Positions 35,701 through 47,900 of a stretch of DNA of 64,000 nucleotides are shown here, piece after piece. Each line of letters starts with the position of its first letter. Position 1 is the stretch's first letter. The position numbers were made by a program, and so were the translations under genes. Origin of the DNA: Amaranthus tricolor (taxonomy: Eukaryota; Streptophyta; Magnoliopsida; Caryophyllales; Amaranthaceae); assembly GCF_026212465.1 (NCBI RefSeq), contig NC_080057.1, positions 12,205,879-12,269,878 on the forward strand, written 5' to 3'. The notes under the pieces were generated by a model, which was not told where the DNA came from, did not search any database, and saw nothing but the letters and a program-made list of their open reading frames with translations.

Positions 35701-36700
35701 TTATTGTGTTGAAGTGGTTAGAATTGAAAATAATACTCATATACTAGAACTTACGTGCTAAGTTGCTATTGTATGGGTTTTTAAGCTTTTTTTGGCAATT
35801 TCGCGCATAAAGTTGATCAAACTTGTTTTGTTGTCTACGAAACTTAGCACACAACACTAATTGGTATATATTATTGTGTTGAAGTGGTTAGAATTGAAAA
35901 TTAACACTCATATGCTATAAATTACGTGCTAGATTTCTATTTTATGAGTTTTTAAAGTCTTTTTGGCACTTTTCGCGCATAAAGTAAATCAAACTTTGTT
36001 TGTTTTACACGAATATTGGAACACAAAACTATTTGGTATATTGTGTTGAATTTATTAGAGTTGAAAATCATAGTCATATTCTAGAAATTACGTGTTAAGT
36101 TGCGTTTTTATGGGTTTTTTAAACTCTTTTTCTCACTTTCGCGCATAAAGTAGATCAAACTTTATTTGTTTTGCATGACACTTGGCACACAACACTATTT
36201 CGTATATATTATTTTGTTGAAGTGGTTAGAATGGAAAATCAGACTCGTATGCTATAAATTACGTGCTAAGTTGCGATTTTATGGGTTTTTTCCGCTTTTT
36301 TGGCACTTCGCGCGTAGAAAAGATCAAACTTGGTTTGTTTTGCACGAAACATGACACACAAATCTATTTGGGAATATATTATTGTGTTGAAGTGGTTAGA
36401 ATTGAAAATGATAGTCATATGCTAGAAATTACGTGTTAAGTTGCGATTTTATGGGTTTTCAAGCTTTTTTGGCATTTTTTCGCATAAAGTAGCTTAAACT
36501 TGGTTTGTTATGCACGTAACATGGCACACAACACCATATATTATATATTATTGTGTTAAAGCGGTTAGAATTAAAAATCATCGTCATATGCTTGAAATTA
36601 CGTGTTAAGTTGCGATTTTATGGGTTTTTTTAAGCATTTTTTTGCACTTTCGCGGGTAAAGTAGCTCAAATTTAGTGTGTTTTGCACGAAACATGGCACA
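32780..36700. repeat. Diverged satellite block with fragments of the 21-mer order
   Basis: Monomers recognisable as diverged m20, m21, m1 to m6 occur in order at 33.8-35.1 kb, and m15 to m21 at about 35.6-36.7 kb, with other monomers between them. A monomer near 33805 has lost about 45 bp. Homopolymer lengths vary often. No gene. Confidence 0.8.
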
Positions 36701-39700
36701 CAACACTATTTTGTATATATAATTTTGTTGAAGTGGTTAGCATTTAAAATCATACTCATATGCTATAAATTACGTGCTAGGTTTCTATTTTATGAGTTTT
36801 TTTAAGCTTCTTTAGTACTTTCGCGCATAAAGTAAATCAAACTTTGTTTGTTTTGCACGAAACATTGGCACACCAAAACTATTTGGTATATATTATTGTG
36901 TTGAATTTGTTAGAATTCAAAATCATAGTCATATGGTAGAAATTACGTGTTAAGTTGCGATTTTATGGGTTTTTTTTAACTTTTTTCGCACTCTTCACGC
37001 ATAAAGTAGATCAAACTTTATTTGTTTTGCATGACACTTGGAACACAACACTATTTCGTATATATTAATTTGTTGAAGTGGTTAGAATTGAAAATCATAC
37101 TCGTATGCTATAAATTACGTGCTAAGTTACGATTTTATGGGTTCTGAAGCTTTTTTTGCACTTTCGCGCATAAAGAAGATCAAAATTGGTTTATTTTGCA
37201 CGAAAGATGGCACACAAAAATATTTGATATAAATTATTGTGTTGAAGTGGTTGGAATTGAAAATCATAGTCATATGCAAGAAATTACATATTAAGTTGCG
37301 ATTTTATGGGTTTTGAAGCTTTTTTGGCACTTTTGCGCATAAAGGAGATCAAACTTGGTTTTTTTTATGCACGAAACTTGGCATACAACACCTATATGGT
37401 ATATATTATTGTGTTGAAGAGGTTAGAATTTAAATTCATAGTCATATGCTAGAAATTACGTGTTAAGTTGCGGTTTTATGGGTTTTTAAGCTTTTTTTGT
37501 ACTTTTGCGCATAAAGTATCTCAAACTTGGTGTGTCTTGCACGAAACCTTGCACACAACACTATTTGGTATATAATATTGTGTTGAAGTGGTTAGAATTG
37601 AAAATCATATTCATATGCTATAAATTACGTGCTTATTTGCGATTTTATAGGTTTTATAAGCTTTTTTGGCACATTCGCACATAAAGTAGCTCAAACTTGG
37701 TTTATTTTGCACGAAACTTGGCACACAAGAATATTTGGTATATATTATTGTGTTGAAGTGGTTAGAATTGAAAATGATAGTCATATGCTAGAAATTACTT
37801 GTTAAGTTGCGATTTTATGGGTTTTCAAGCTTTTTTGGCATATTTTCGCATAAAGTAGCTTAAACTTGGTTTGTTATGCACGTAACATGGCACACAATAC
37901 CATATATTATATATTATTGTGTTAAAGCGGTTAGAATTAAAAATCATCGTCATATGCTTGAAATTACGTGTTAAGTTGCGATTTTATGGGTTTTTTTAAG
38001 CATTTTTTGCACTTTCGCGGGTAAAGTAGCTCAAATTTAGTGTGTTTTGCACGAAACATGGCACACAACACTACTTGGTATATTATTGTGTTGAAGTGGT
38101 TGGAATTGAAAATCTTTCTCATATACTAGAACTTACGTGCGAAGTTGCGATTTTATGGGTTTTTTAAGCTTTTTGGCACTTTCGCATTTAAAGTTGATCA
38201 AACTTGGTTTGTTTTGCACGAAACTTAGCACATAACACTATTTGGTATATATTATTGTGTTGAAGTGGGTTAGAATTGAAAATCGTACTCATANNNNNNN
38301 NNNNNNNNNNNNNNNNNNNNNNNNNNNNNNNNNNNNNNNNNNNNNNNNNNNNNNNNNNNNNNNNNNNNNNNNNNNNNNNNNNNNNNNNNNNNNCATATGC
38401 TATAAATTACGTGCTTATTTGCGATTTTATAGGTTTTTAAGCTTTTTTGGCACATTCGCACATAAAGTAGCTCAAACTTGGTTTATTTTGCACGAAACTT
38501 GGCACACAAGAATATTTGGTATATATTATTGTGTTGAAGTGGTTAGAATTGAAAATGATAGTCATATGCTAGAAAATTACGTGTTAAGTTGCGATTTTAT
38601 GGGTTTTCAAGCTTTTTTGGCATATTTTCGCATAAAGTAGCTTAAACTTGGTTTGTTATGCACGTAACATGGCATCACAATACCATATATTATATATTAT
38701 TGTGTTAAAGCGGTTAGAATTAAAAATCATCGTCATATGCTTGAAATTACGTGTTAAGTTGCGATTTTATGGGTTTTTTTAAGCATTTTTTGCACTTTCG
38801 CGGGTAAAGTAGCTCAAATTTAGTGTGTTTTGCACGAAACATGGCACACAACACTACTTGGTATATATTATTGTGTTGAAGTGGTTGGAATTGAAAATCT
38901 TTCTCATATACTAGAACTTACGTGCGAAGTTGCGATTTTATGGGTTTTTAAGCTTTTTGGCACTTTCGCATTTAAAGTTGATCAAACTTGGTTTGTTTTG
39001 CACGAAACTTAGCACATAACACTATTTGGTATATATTATTGTGTTGAAGTGGTTAGAATTGAAAATCGTACTCATATGCTATAAATTACGTTCTATGTTG
39101 CGATTTTATGGGCTTTAAAGCTTTTTTAGCACTTTCGCGCATAAAGTAGCTCAAACTTGGTGTGTGTTGCACGAAACTTGGCACACAACACTATTTGGGA
39201 TATATTAAAGTGTTGAAATTTTAAGAATTGAAAATCATACTCATATGCTATAAATTACGTGCTAGGTTTCTATTTTATGAGTTTTTTAAGCTTCTTTAGT
39301 ACTTTCGCGCATAAAGTAAATCAAACTTTGTTTGTTTTGCACGAAACATTGGCACACAAAACTATTTGGTATATATTATTGTGTTGAATTTGTTAGAATT
39401 CAAAATCATAGTCATATGGTAGAAATTACGTGTTAAGTTGCGATTTTATGGGTTTTTTTAACTTTTTTCGCACTTTCACGCATAAAGTAGATCAAACTTT
39501 ATTTGTTTTGCATGACACTTGGAACACAACACTATTTCGTATATATTAATTTGTTGAAGTGGTTAGAATTGAAAATCATACTCGTATGCTATAAATTACG
39601 TGCTAAGTTACGATTTTATGGGTTCTGAAGCTTTTTTTTCACTTTCGCGCATAAAGAAGATCAAAATTGGTTTATTTTGCACGAAAGATGGCACACAAAA

Positions 39701-42700
39701 ATATTTGATATAAATTATTGTGTTGAAGTGGTTGGAATTGAAAATCATAGTCATATGCAAGAAATTACATATTAAGTTGCGATTTTATGGGTTTTGAAGC
39801 TTTTTTGGCACTTTTGCGCATAAAGGAGATCAAACTTGGTTTTTTTATGCACGAAACTTGGCATACAACACTATATGGTATATATTATTGTGTTGAAGAG
39901 GTTAGAATTTAAATTCATAGTCATATGCTAGAAATTACGTGTTAAGTTGCGGTTTTATGGGTTTTTAAGCTTTTTTTGTACTTTTGCGCATAAAGTATCT
40001 CAAACTTGGTGTGTCTTGCACGAAACCTTGCACACAACACTATTTGGTATATAATATTGTGTTGAAGTGGTTAGAATTGAAAATCATATTCATATGCTAT
40101 AAATTACGTGCTTATTTGCGATTTTATAGGTTTTTAAGCTTTTTTGGCACATTCGCACATAAAGTAGCTCAAACTTGGTTTATTTTGCACGAAACTTGGC
40201 ACACAAGAATATTTGGTATATATTATTGTGTTGAAGTGGTTAGAATTGAAAATGATAGTCATATGCTAGAAATTACTTGTTAAGTTGCGATTTTATGGGT
40301 TTTCAAGCTTTTTTGGCATATTTTCGCATAAAGTAGCTTAAACTTGGTTTGTTATGCACGTAACATGGCACACAATACCATATATTATATATTATGTGTT
40401 AAAGCGGTTAGAATTAAAAATCATCGTCATATGCTTGAAATTACGTGTTAAGTTGCGATTTTATGGGTTTTTTTAAGCATTTTTTTGCACTTTCGCGGGT
40501 AAAGTAGCTCAAATTTAGTGTGTTTTGCACGAAACATGGCACACAACACTACTTGGTATATATTATTGTGTTGAAGTGGTTGGAATTGAAAATCTTTCTC
40601 ATATACTAGAACTTACGTGCGAAGTTGCGATTTTATGGGTTTTTAAGCTTTTTGGCACTTTCGCATTTAAAGTTGATCAAACTTGGTTTGTTTTGCACGA
40701 AACTTAGCACATAACACTATTTGGTATATATTATTGTGTTGAAGTGGTTAGAATTGAAAATCGTACTCATATGCTATAAATTACGTTCTATGTTGCGATT
40801 TTATGGGCTTTAAAGCTTTTTAGCACTTTCGCGCATAAAGTAGCTCAAACTTGGTGTGTGTTGCACGAAACTTGGCACACAACACTATTTGGGATATATT
40901 AAAGTGTTGAAATTTTAAGAATTGAAAATCATACTCATATGCAATAAATTACGTGCTAGGTTTCTATTTTATGAGTTTTTTAAGCTTCTTTAGTACTTTC
41001 GCGCATAAAGTAAATCAAACTTTGTTTGTTTTGCACGAAACATTGGCACACAAAACTATTTGGTATATATTATTGTGTTGAATTTGTTAGAATTCAAAAT
41101 CATAGTCATATGGTAGAAATTACGTGTTAAGTTGCGATTTTATGGGTTTTTTTTTAACTTTTTTCGCACTTTCACGCATAAAGTAGATCAAACTTTATTT
41201 GTTTTGCATGACACTTGGAACACAACACTATTTCGTATATATTAATTTGTTGAAGTGGTTAGAATTGAAAATCATACTCGTATGCTATAAATTACGTGCT
41301 AAGTTACGATTTTATGGGTTCTGAAGCTTTTTTTTGCACTTTCGCGCATAAAGAAGATCAAAATTGGTTTATTTTGCACGAAAGATGGCACACAAAAATA
41401 TTTGATATAAATTATTGTGTTGAAGTGGTTGGAATTGAAAATCATAGTCATATGCAAGAAATTACATATTAAGTTGCGATTTATATGGGTTTTGAAGCTT
41501 TTTTGGCACTTTTGCGCATAAAGGAGATCAAACTTGGTTTTTTTTATGCACGAAACTTGGCATACAACACTATATGGTATATATTATTGTGTTGGAGAGG
41601 TTAGAATTTAAATTCATAGTCATATGCTAGAAATTACGTGTTAAGTTGCGGTTTTATGGGTTTTTAAGCTTTTTTTGTACTTTTGCGCATAAAGTATCTC
41701 AAACTTGGTGTGTCTTGCACGAAACCTTGCACACAACACTATTTGGTATATAATTATTGTGTTGAAGTGGTTAGAATTGAAAATCATATTCATATGCTAT
41801 AAATTACGTGCTTATTTGCGATTTTATAGGTTTTTAAGCTTTTTTGGCACATTCGCACATAAAGTAGCTCAAACTTGGTTTATTTTGCACGAAACCTTGG
41901 CACACAAGAATATTTGGTATATATTATTGTGTTGAAGTGGTTAGAATTGAAAATGATAGTCATATGCTAGAAATTACGTGTTAAGTTGCGATTTTATGGG
42001 TTTTCAAGCTTTTTTGGCATATTTTCGCATAAAGTAGCTTAAACTTGGTTTGTTATGCACGTAACATGGCACACAATACCATATATTATATATTATTGTG
42101 TTAAAGCGGTTAGAATTAAAAATCATCGTCATATGCTTGAAATTACGTGTTAAGTTGCGATTTTATGGGTTTTTTTAAGCATTTTTTGCACTTTCGCGGG
42201 TAAAGTAGCTCAAATTTAGTGTGTTTTGCACGAAACATGGCACACAACACTACTTGGTATATATTATTGTGTTGAAGTGGTTGGAATTGAAAATCTTTCT
42301 CATATACTAGAACTTACGTGCGAAGTTGCGATTTTATGGGTTTTAAGCTTTTTGGCACTTTCGCATTTAAAGTTGATCAAACTTGGTTTGTTTTGCACGA
42401 AACTTAGCACATAACACTATTTGGTATATATTATTGTGTTGAAGTGGTTAGAATTGAAAATCGTACTCATATGCTATAAATTACGTTCTATGTTGCGATT
42501 TTATGGGCTTTAAAGCTTTTTTAGCACTTTCGCGCATAAAGTAGCTCAAACTTGGTGTGTGTTGCACGAAACTTGGCACACAACACTATTTGGGATATAT
42601 TAAAGTGTTGAAATTTTAAGAATTGAAAATCATACTCATATGCTATAAATTACGTGCTAGGTTTCTATTTTATGAGTTTTTTAAGCTTCTTTAGTACTTT

Positions 42701-43600
42701 CGCGCATAAAGTAAATCAAACTTTGTTTGTTTTGCACGAAACATTGGCACACAAAACTATTTGGTATATATTATTGTGTTGAATTTGTTAGAATTCAAAT
42801 CACAGTCATATGGTAGAAATTACGTGTTAAGTTGCGATTTTATGGGTTTTTTTTAAACTTTTTTCGCACTTTCACGCATAAAGTAGATCAAACTTTATTT
42901 GTTTTGCATGACACTTGGAACACAACACTATTTCGTATATATTAATTTGTTGAAGTGGTTAGAATTGAAAATCATACTCGTATGCTATAAATTACGTGCT
43001 AAGTTACGATTTTATGGGTTCTGAAGCTTTTTTTGCACTTTCGCGCATAAAGAAGATCAAAATTGGTTTATTTTGCACGAAAGATGGCACACAAAAATAT
43101 TTGATATAAATTATTGTGTTGAAGTGGTTGGAATTGAAAATCATAGTCATATGCAAGAAATTACATATTAAGTTGCGATTTTATGGGTTTTGAAGCTTTT
43201 TTGGCACTTTTGCGCATAAAAGAGATCAAACTTGGTTTTTTTTATGCACGAAACTTGGCATACAACACTATATGGTATATATTATTGTGTTGAAGAGGTT
43301 AGAATTTAAATTCATAGTCATATGCTAGAAATTACGTGTTAAGTTGCGGTTTTATGGGTTTTTAAGCTTTTTTTGTACTTTTGCGCATAAAGTATCTCAA
43401 ACTTGGTGTGTCTTGCACGAAACCTTGCACACAACACTATTTGGTATATAATATTGTGTTGAAGTGGTTAGAATTGAAAATCATATTCATATGCTATAAA
43501 TTACGTGCTTATTTTGCGATTTTATAGGTTTTTTAAGCTTTTTTAGCACATTCGCACATAAAGTAGCTCAAACTTGGTTTGTTTTGCACGAAACTTGGCA
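36700..43600. repeat. 10-monomer HOR (about 1700 bp), interrupted by an N gap
   Basis: Anchors in the m21-type monomer (GCACGAAACATGG then CACTACTTGG) lie at 38834 and 40529 with ten monomers between them: 39002, 39171, 39341, 39512, 39681, 39851, 40020, 40189, 40358, 40529. The next equivalent is about 1700 bp on, at 42230. The m7-type monomer recurs at about 37500, 39980, 41680 and 43379. Monomer order is m20, m21, m1 to m7, then a hybrid that starts like m8 and ends like m19. Copies are very similar apart from homopolymer length and 1-bp indels. Confidence 0.92.
38294..38393. other. Assembly gap, exactly 100 N
   Basis: One hundred N in a row, the conventional placeholder for a gap of unknown size. 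The sequence before it ends at the position equivalent to 39076, and the sequence after it starts at the position equivalent to 40091. If the 10-mer register holds, about 1015 bp (six monomers) are missing. Confidence 0.97.
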
Positions 43601-46600
43601 CACAAGAATATTTGGTATATATTATTGTGTTGAAGTGGTTGGAATTGAAAATGATAGTCATATGCTATAAATTATGTGATAAGTTCCGATTTTATTGGGC
43701 TTTTTAGCTTTTTGGCAATTTCACGCATAAAGTTGATCAAACTTGGTTTGTTTTGCACAAAAACATAGCACACAAAACTATTTGGTATTTATTATTGTGT
43801 TGAATTGGTTAGAATTTAAAATCCTAGTCATATGATAGAAATTACGTGTTAAGTTGCACTTTTTTGGGTTATTAAGCTTTTTGGGCACATTCGCGCATAA
43901 AGTAGGTTTAACTTAGTTTGTTTTGCTCGAAACTTGCCACACAACACTATATTGTATATATTATTGTGTAAAAGCGGTTAAAATATAAAATCATAGTAAT
44001 ATGCTAGAAATTATGTGTTAAGTTGCGATTTTATAGATTTTAAAATTTTTTGGTACTTTCGCGCATAAAGTAGCTCAAACTTGGTTTGTTTTGCACGAAA
44101 CATGGCACACAAATCTATTTGGAATATATTATTGTGTTGAAGTGGTTAGAATTGAAAATGATAGTCATATGCTAGAAATTACGTGTTAAGTTGCGATTTT
44201 ATGGGTTTTCAAGCTTTTTGGCATTTTTTTCGCATAAAGTAGCTCAAACTTGGTTTGTTATGCACGTAACATGGCACACAACACCATATAGTATATATTA
44301 TTGTGTTAAAGCGGTTAGAATTGAAAATCATAGTCATATGCTAGAAATTACGTGTTAAGTTGCGATTTTATGGGTTTTTAAGCATTTTTTGCACTTTCGA
44401 GGGTAAAGTAGCTCAAATTTAGTGTGTTTTGCACGAAACATGGCACACAACACTACTTGGTATATATTATTGTGTTGAAGTGGTTGGAATTGAAAATCTT
44501 TCTCATATACTAGAACTTACGTGCGATGTTGCGATTTTATGGGTTTTTAAGCTTTTTGGCACTTTCGCATTTAAAGTTGATCAAACTTGGTTTTTTTGCA
44601 CGAAACTTAGCACACAACACTATTTGGTATATATTATTGTGTTGAAGTGGTTAGAATTGAAAATCGTACTCATATGCTATAAATTACGTTCTAAGTTGCG
44701 ATTTTATGGGCTTTAAAGCTTTTTTAGCACTTTCGCGCATAAAGTAGCTCAAACTTGGTGTGTGTTGCACGAAACTTGGCACACAATACTATTTGGGATA
44801 TATTATAGTTTTGAAATTTTAAGAATTGAAAATCATACTCATATGCTATAAATTACGTGCTAGGTTTCTATTTTATGAGTTTTTTAAGCTTCTTTGGTAC
44901 TTCGCGCATAAAGTAAATCAAACTTTGTTTGTTTTGCACGAAACATTGGCACACAAAACTATTTGGTATATATTATTGTGTTGAATCTGTTAGAATTGAA
45001 AATCATAGTCATATGCTAGAAATTACGTGTTAAGTTGCGATTTTATGGGTTTTTTTTAACTTTTTTTCGCACTTTCACGCATAAAGTAGATCATACTTTA
45101 TTTGTTTTGCATGACACTTGGCACACAACACTATTTCGTATTTATTATTTTGTTGAAGTGGTTAGAATTGAAAATCATACTCGAATGCTATAAATTACGT
45201 GCTAAGTTACGATTTTATGGGTTCTTAAGCTTTTTTTGCACTTTCGCGCGTAAAGAAGATCAAACTTGGTTTATTTTGCACGAAACATGGCACACAAAAA
45301 TATTTGATATAAATTATTGTGTTGAAGTGGTTAGAATTGAAAATCATAGTCATATGCAAGAAATTAAGTATTAAGTTACGATTTTATGGTTTTGAAGCTT
45401 TTTTGGCACTTTTGCGCATAAAGGAGATCAAACTTAGTTTGTTATGCACGAAGCTTGGCACACAACACTATATGGTATATATTATTGTGTTGAAGAGGTT
45501 AGAATTTAAATTCATAGTCATATGCTAGAAATTATGTGTTAAGTTGCGGTTTTATGGGTTTTTAAGCTTTTTTTGTACTTTTGCGCATAATGTATCTCAA
45601 ACTTGGTTTGTTTTGCACAAAACATAGCACACAAAACTATTTGGTATATATTATTGTGTTGAATTGGTTAGAATTTAAAATCCTAGTCATATGATAGAAA
45701 TTACGTGTTAAGATGCACTTTTTTGGGTTAATAAGCTTTTTGGGCACTTTCGCGCATAAAGTAAGTCTAACTTAGTTTGTTTTGCTCGAAACTTGTCACA
45801 CAACACTATATGGTATAGAGAATTGTGTAAAAGCGGTTAAAATTTAAAATCATAGTCGTATGCTAGAAATTATGTGTTAAGTTGCGATTTTATAGATTTT
45901 AAACTTTTTTGGCACTTTCGCGCATAAAGTAGCTCAAACTTGGTTTGTTTTGCACGAAACATGGCAGACAAATCTATTTGGAATATATTATTGTGTTGAA
46001 GTGGTTAGAATTGAAAATGATAGTCATATGCTAGAAATTACGTGTTAAGTTGCGATTTTATGGGTTTTCAAGCTTTTTTGGCATTTTTTCGCATAAAGTA
46101 GCTCAAACTTGGTTTGTTATGCACGTAACATAGCACACAACACCATATAGTATATATTATTGTGTTAAAGCGGTTAGAATTGAAAATCATAGTTCATATG
46201 CTAGAAATTACGTGTTAAGTTGCGATTTTATGGGTTTTTAAGCATTTTTTTGCACTTTCGCGGGTAAAGTAGCTCAAATTTAGTGTGTTTTGCACGAAAC
46301 ATGGCACACAACACTAGTTGGTATATATTTATTGTGTTGAAGTCGTTGGAATTGAAAATCTTTCTCATATACTAGAACTTACGTGCGAAGTTGCGATTTT
46401 ATGGGTTTTTAAGCTTTTTGGCACTTTCGCGTTTAAAGTTGATCAAACCTTGTTTGTTTTGCACGAAACTTAGCGCACAACACTATTTGGTATATATTAT
46501 TGTGTTGAAGTGGTTAGAATTGAAAATCGTACTCATATGCTATAAATTACGTTCTAAGTTGCGATTTTATGGGCTTTAAAGCTTTTTTAGCACTTTCGCG

Positions 46601-47900
46601 CATAAAGTAGCTCAAACTTGGTGTGTGTTGCACGAAACTTGGCACAAAACACGATTTGGGATATATTAATAGTGTTGAAATTTTAAGAATTTAAAATATA
46701 CTCATATGCTATAAATTACGTGCTAGGTTTCTATTTTATGAGTTTTTTAAGCTTCTATGGTACTTTCGCGCATAAAGTAAATCAAACTTTGTTTGTTTTG
46801 CACGAAACATTGGCACACAAAACTATTTGGTATATATTATTGTGTTGAATTTGTTCGAATTGAAAATCATATTCATATGCTAGAAATTACGTGTTAAGTT
46901 GCGATTTTATGGGTTTTTTTTAACTTTTTTCGCACTTTCACGCATAAAGTAGAATCATACTTTATTTGTTTTGCATGACACTTGGCACACAACACTATTT
47001 CGTATATATTATTTTGTTGAAGTGGTTAGAATTGAAAATCATACTCGAATGCTATAAATTACGTGCTAAGTTACGATTTTATGGGTTCTTAAGCTTTTTT
47101 GCACTTTCGCGCATAAAGAATATCAAACTTGGTTTATTTTGCACGAAACATGGCACACAAAAATATTTGATATAAATTATTGTGTTGAAGTGGTTGGAAT
47201 TGAAAATCATAGTCATATGCAAGAAATTACTTATTAAGTTAAGATTTTATGGGTTTTGAAGCTTTTTTGGCACTTTTGCGCATAAAGGAGATCAAACTTC
47301 GTTTGTTATGCACGAAACTTGGGCACCACAACACTATATGGTATATATTATTGTATTGAAGAGGTTAGAATTTAAATTCATACTCATAAGCTAGAAATTA
47401 CGTGTTAAGTTGCGGTTTTTTGGGTTTTTAAGCTTCTTTTGTACTTTTGCGCATAAAGTATCTCAAACTTGGTATGTCTTGCACGAAACCTTGCACACAA
47501 CACTATTTGGTATATAATATTGTGTTGAAGTGGTTAGAATTGAAAATCATATTCATATGCTATAAATTACGTGATAAGTTGCGATTTTATTGGGCTTTTT
47601 AGCTTTTTTGGCAATTTCGCGCATAAAGTAGATCACAAAACTATTTGGTATATATTATTGTGTTGAATTGGTTAGAATTTAAAATCCTAGTCATTTGATA
47701 GAAATTACGTGTTAAGTTACACGTTTTTGGGTTATTAAGCTTTTTGGGCACATTCGCGCATAAAGTAGGTCTAACTTAGTTTGTTTTGCACGAAACTTGC
47801 CACACAACACTATATGGTATAGATTATTGTGTCAAAGCGGTTAAAATTTAAAATCATAGTCATATGCTAGAAATTATGTGTTAAGTTGCGATTTTATAGA
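43600..47900. repeat. 11/12-monomer HOR variant, about two copies
   Basis: The m10-type monomer with AACTTAGTTTG and GCTCGAAAC (or GCACGAAAC) recurs at about 43.90, 45.76 and 47.76 kb, spacings of about 1859 bp (11 monomers) and 2002 bp (about 12, one shortened near 47630). Order: m9, m10, a hybrid that starts like m11 and continues like m19, m20, m21, m1 to m6, then an m7/m9 hybrid. Monomers m12-m18 of the 21-mer are absent. Confidence 0.85.

Noticed and set aside
38270..38640. ORFs running through the N gap on both strands
   Set aside because: Their reading depends on 100 unknown bases and they are satellite translations on both sides.
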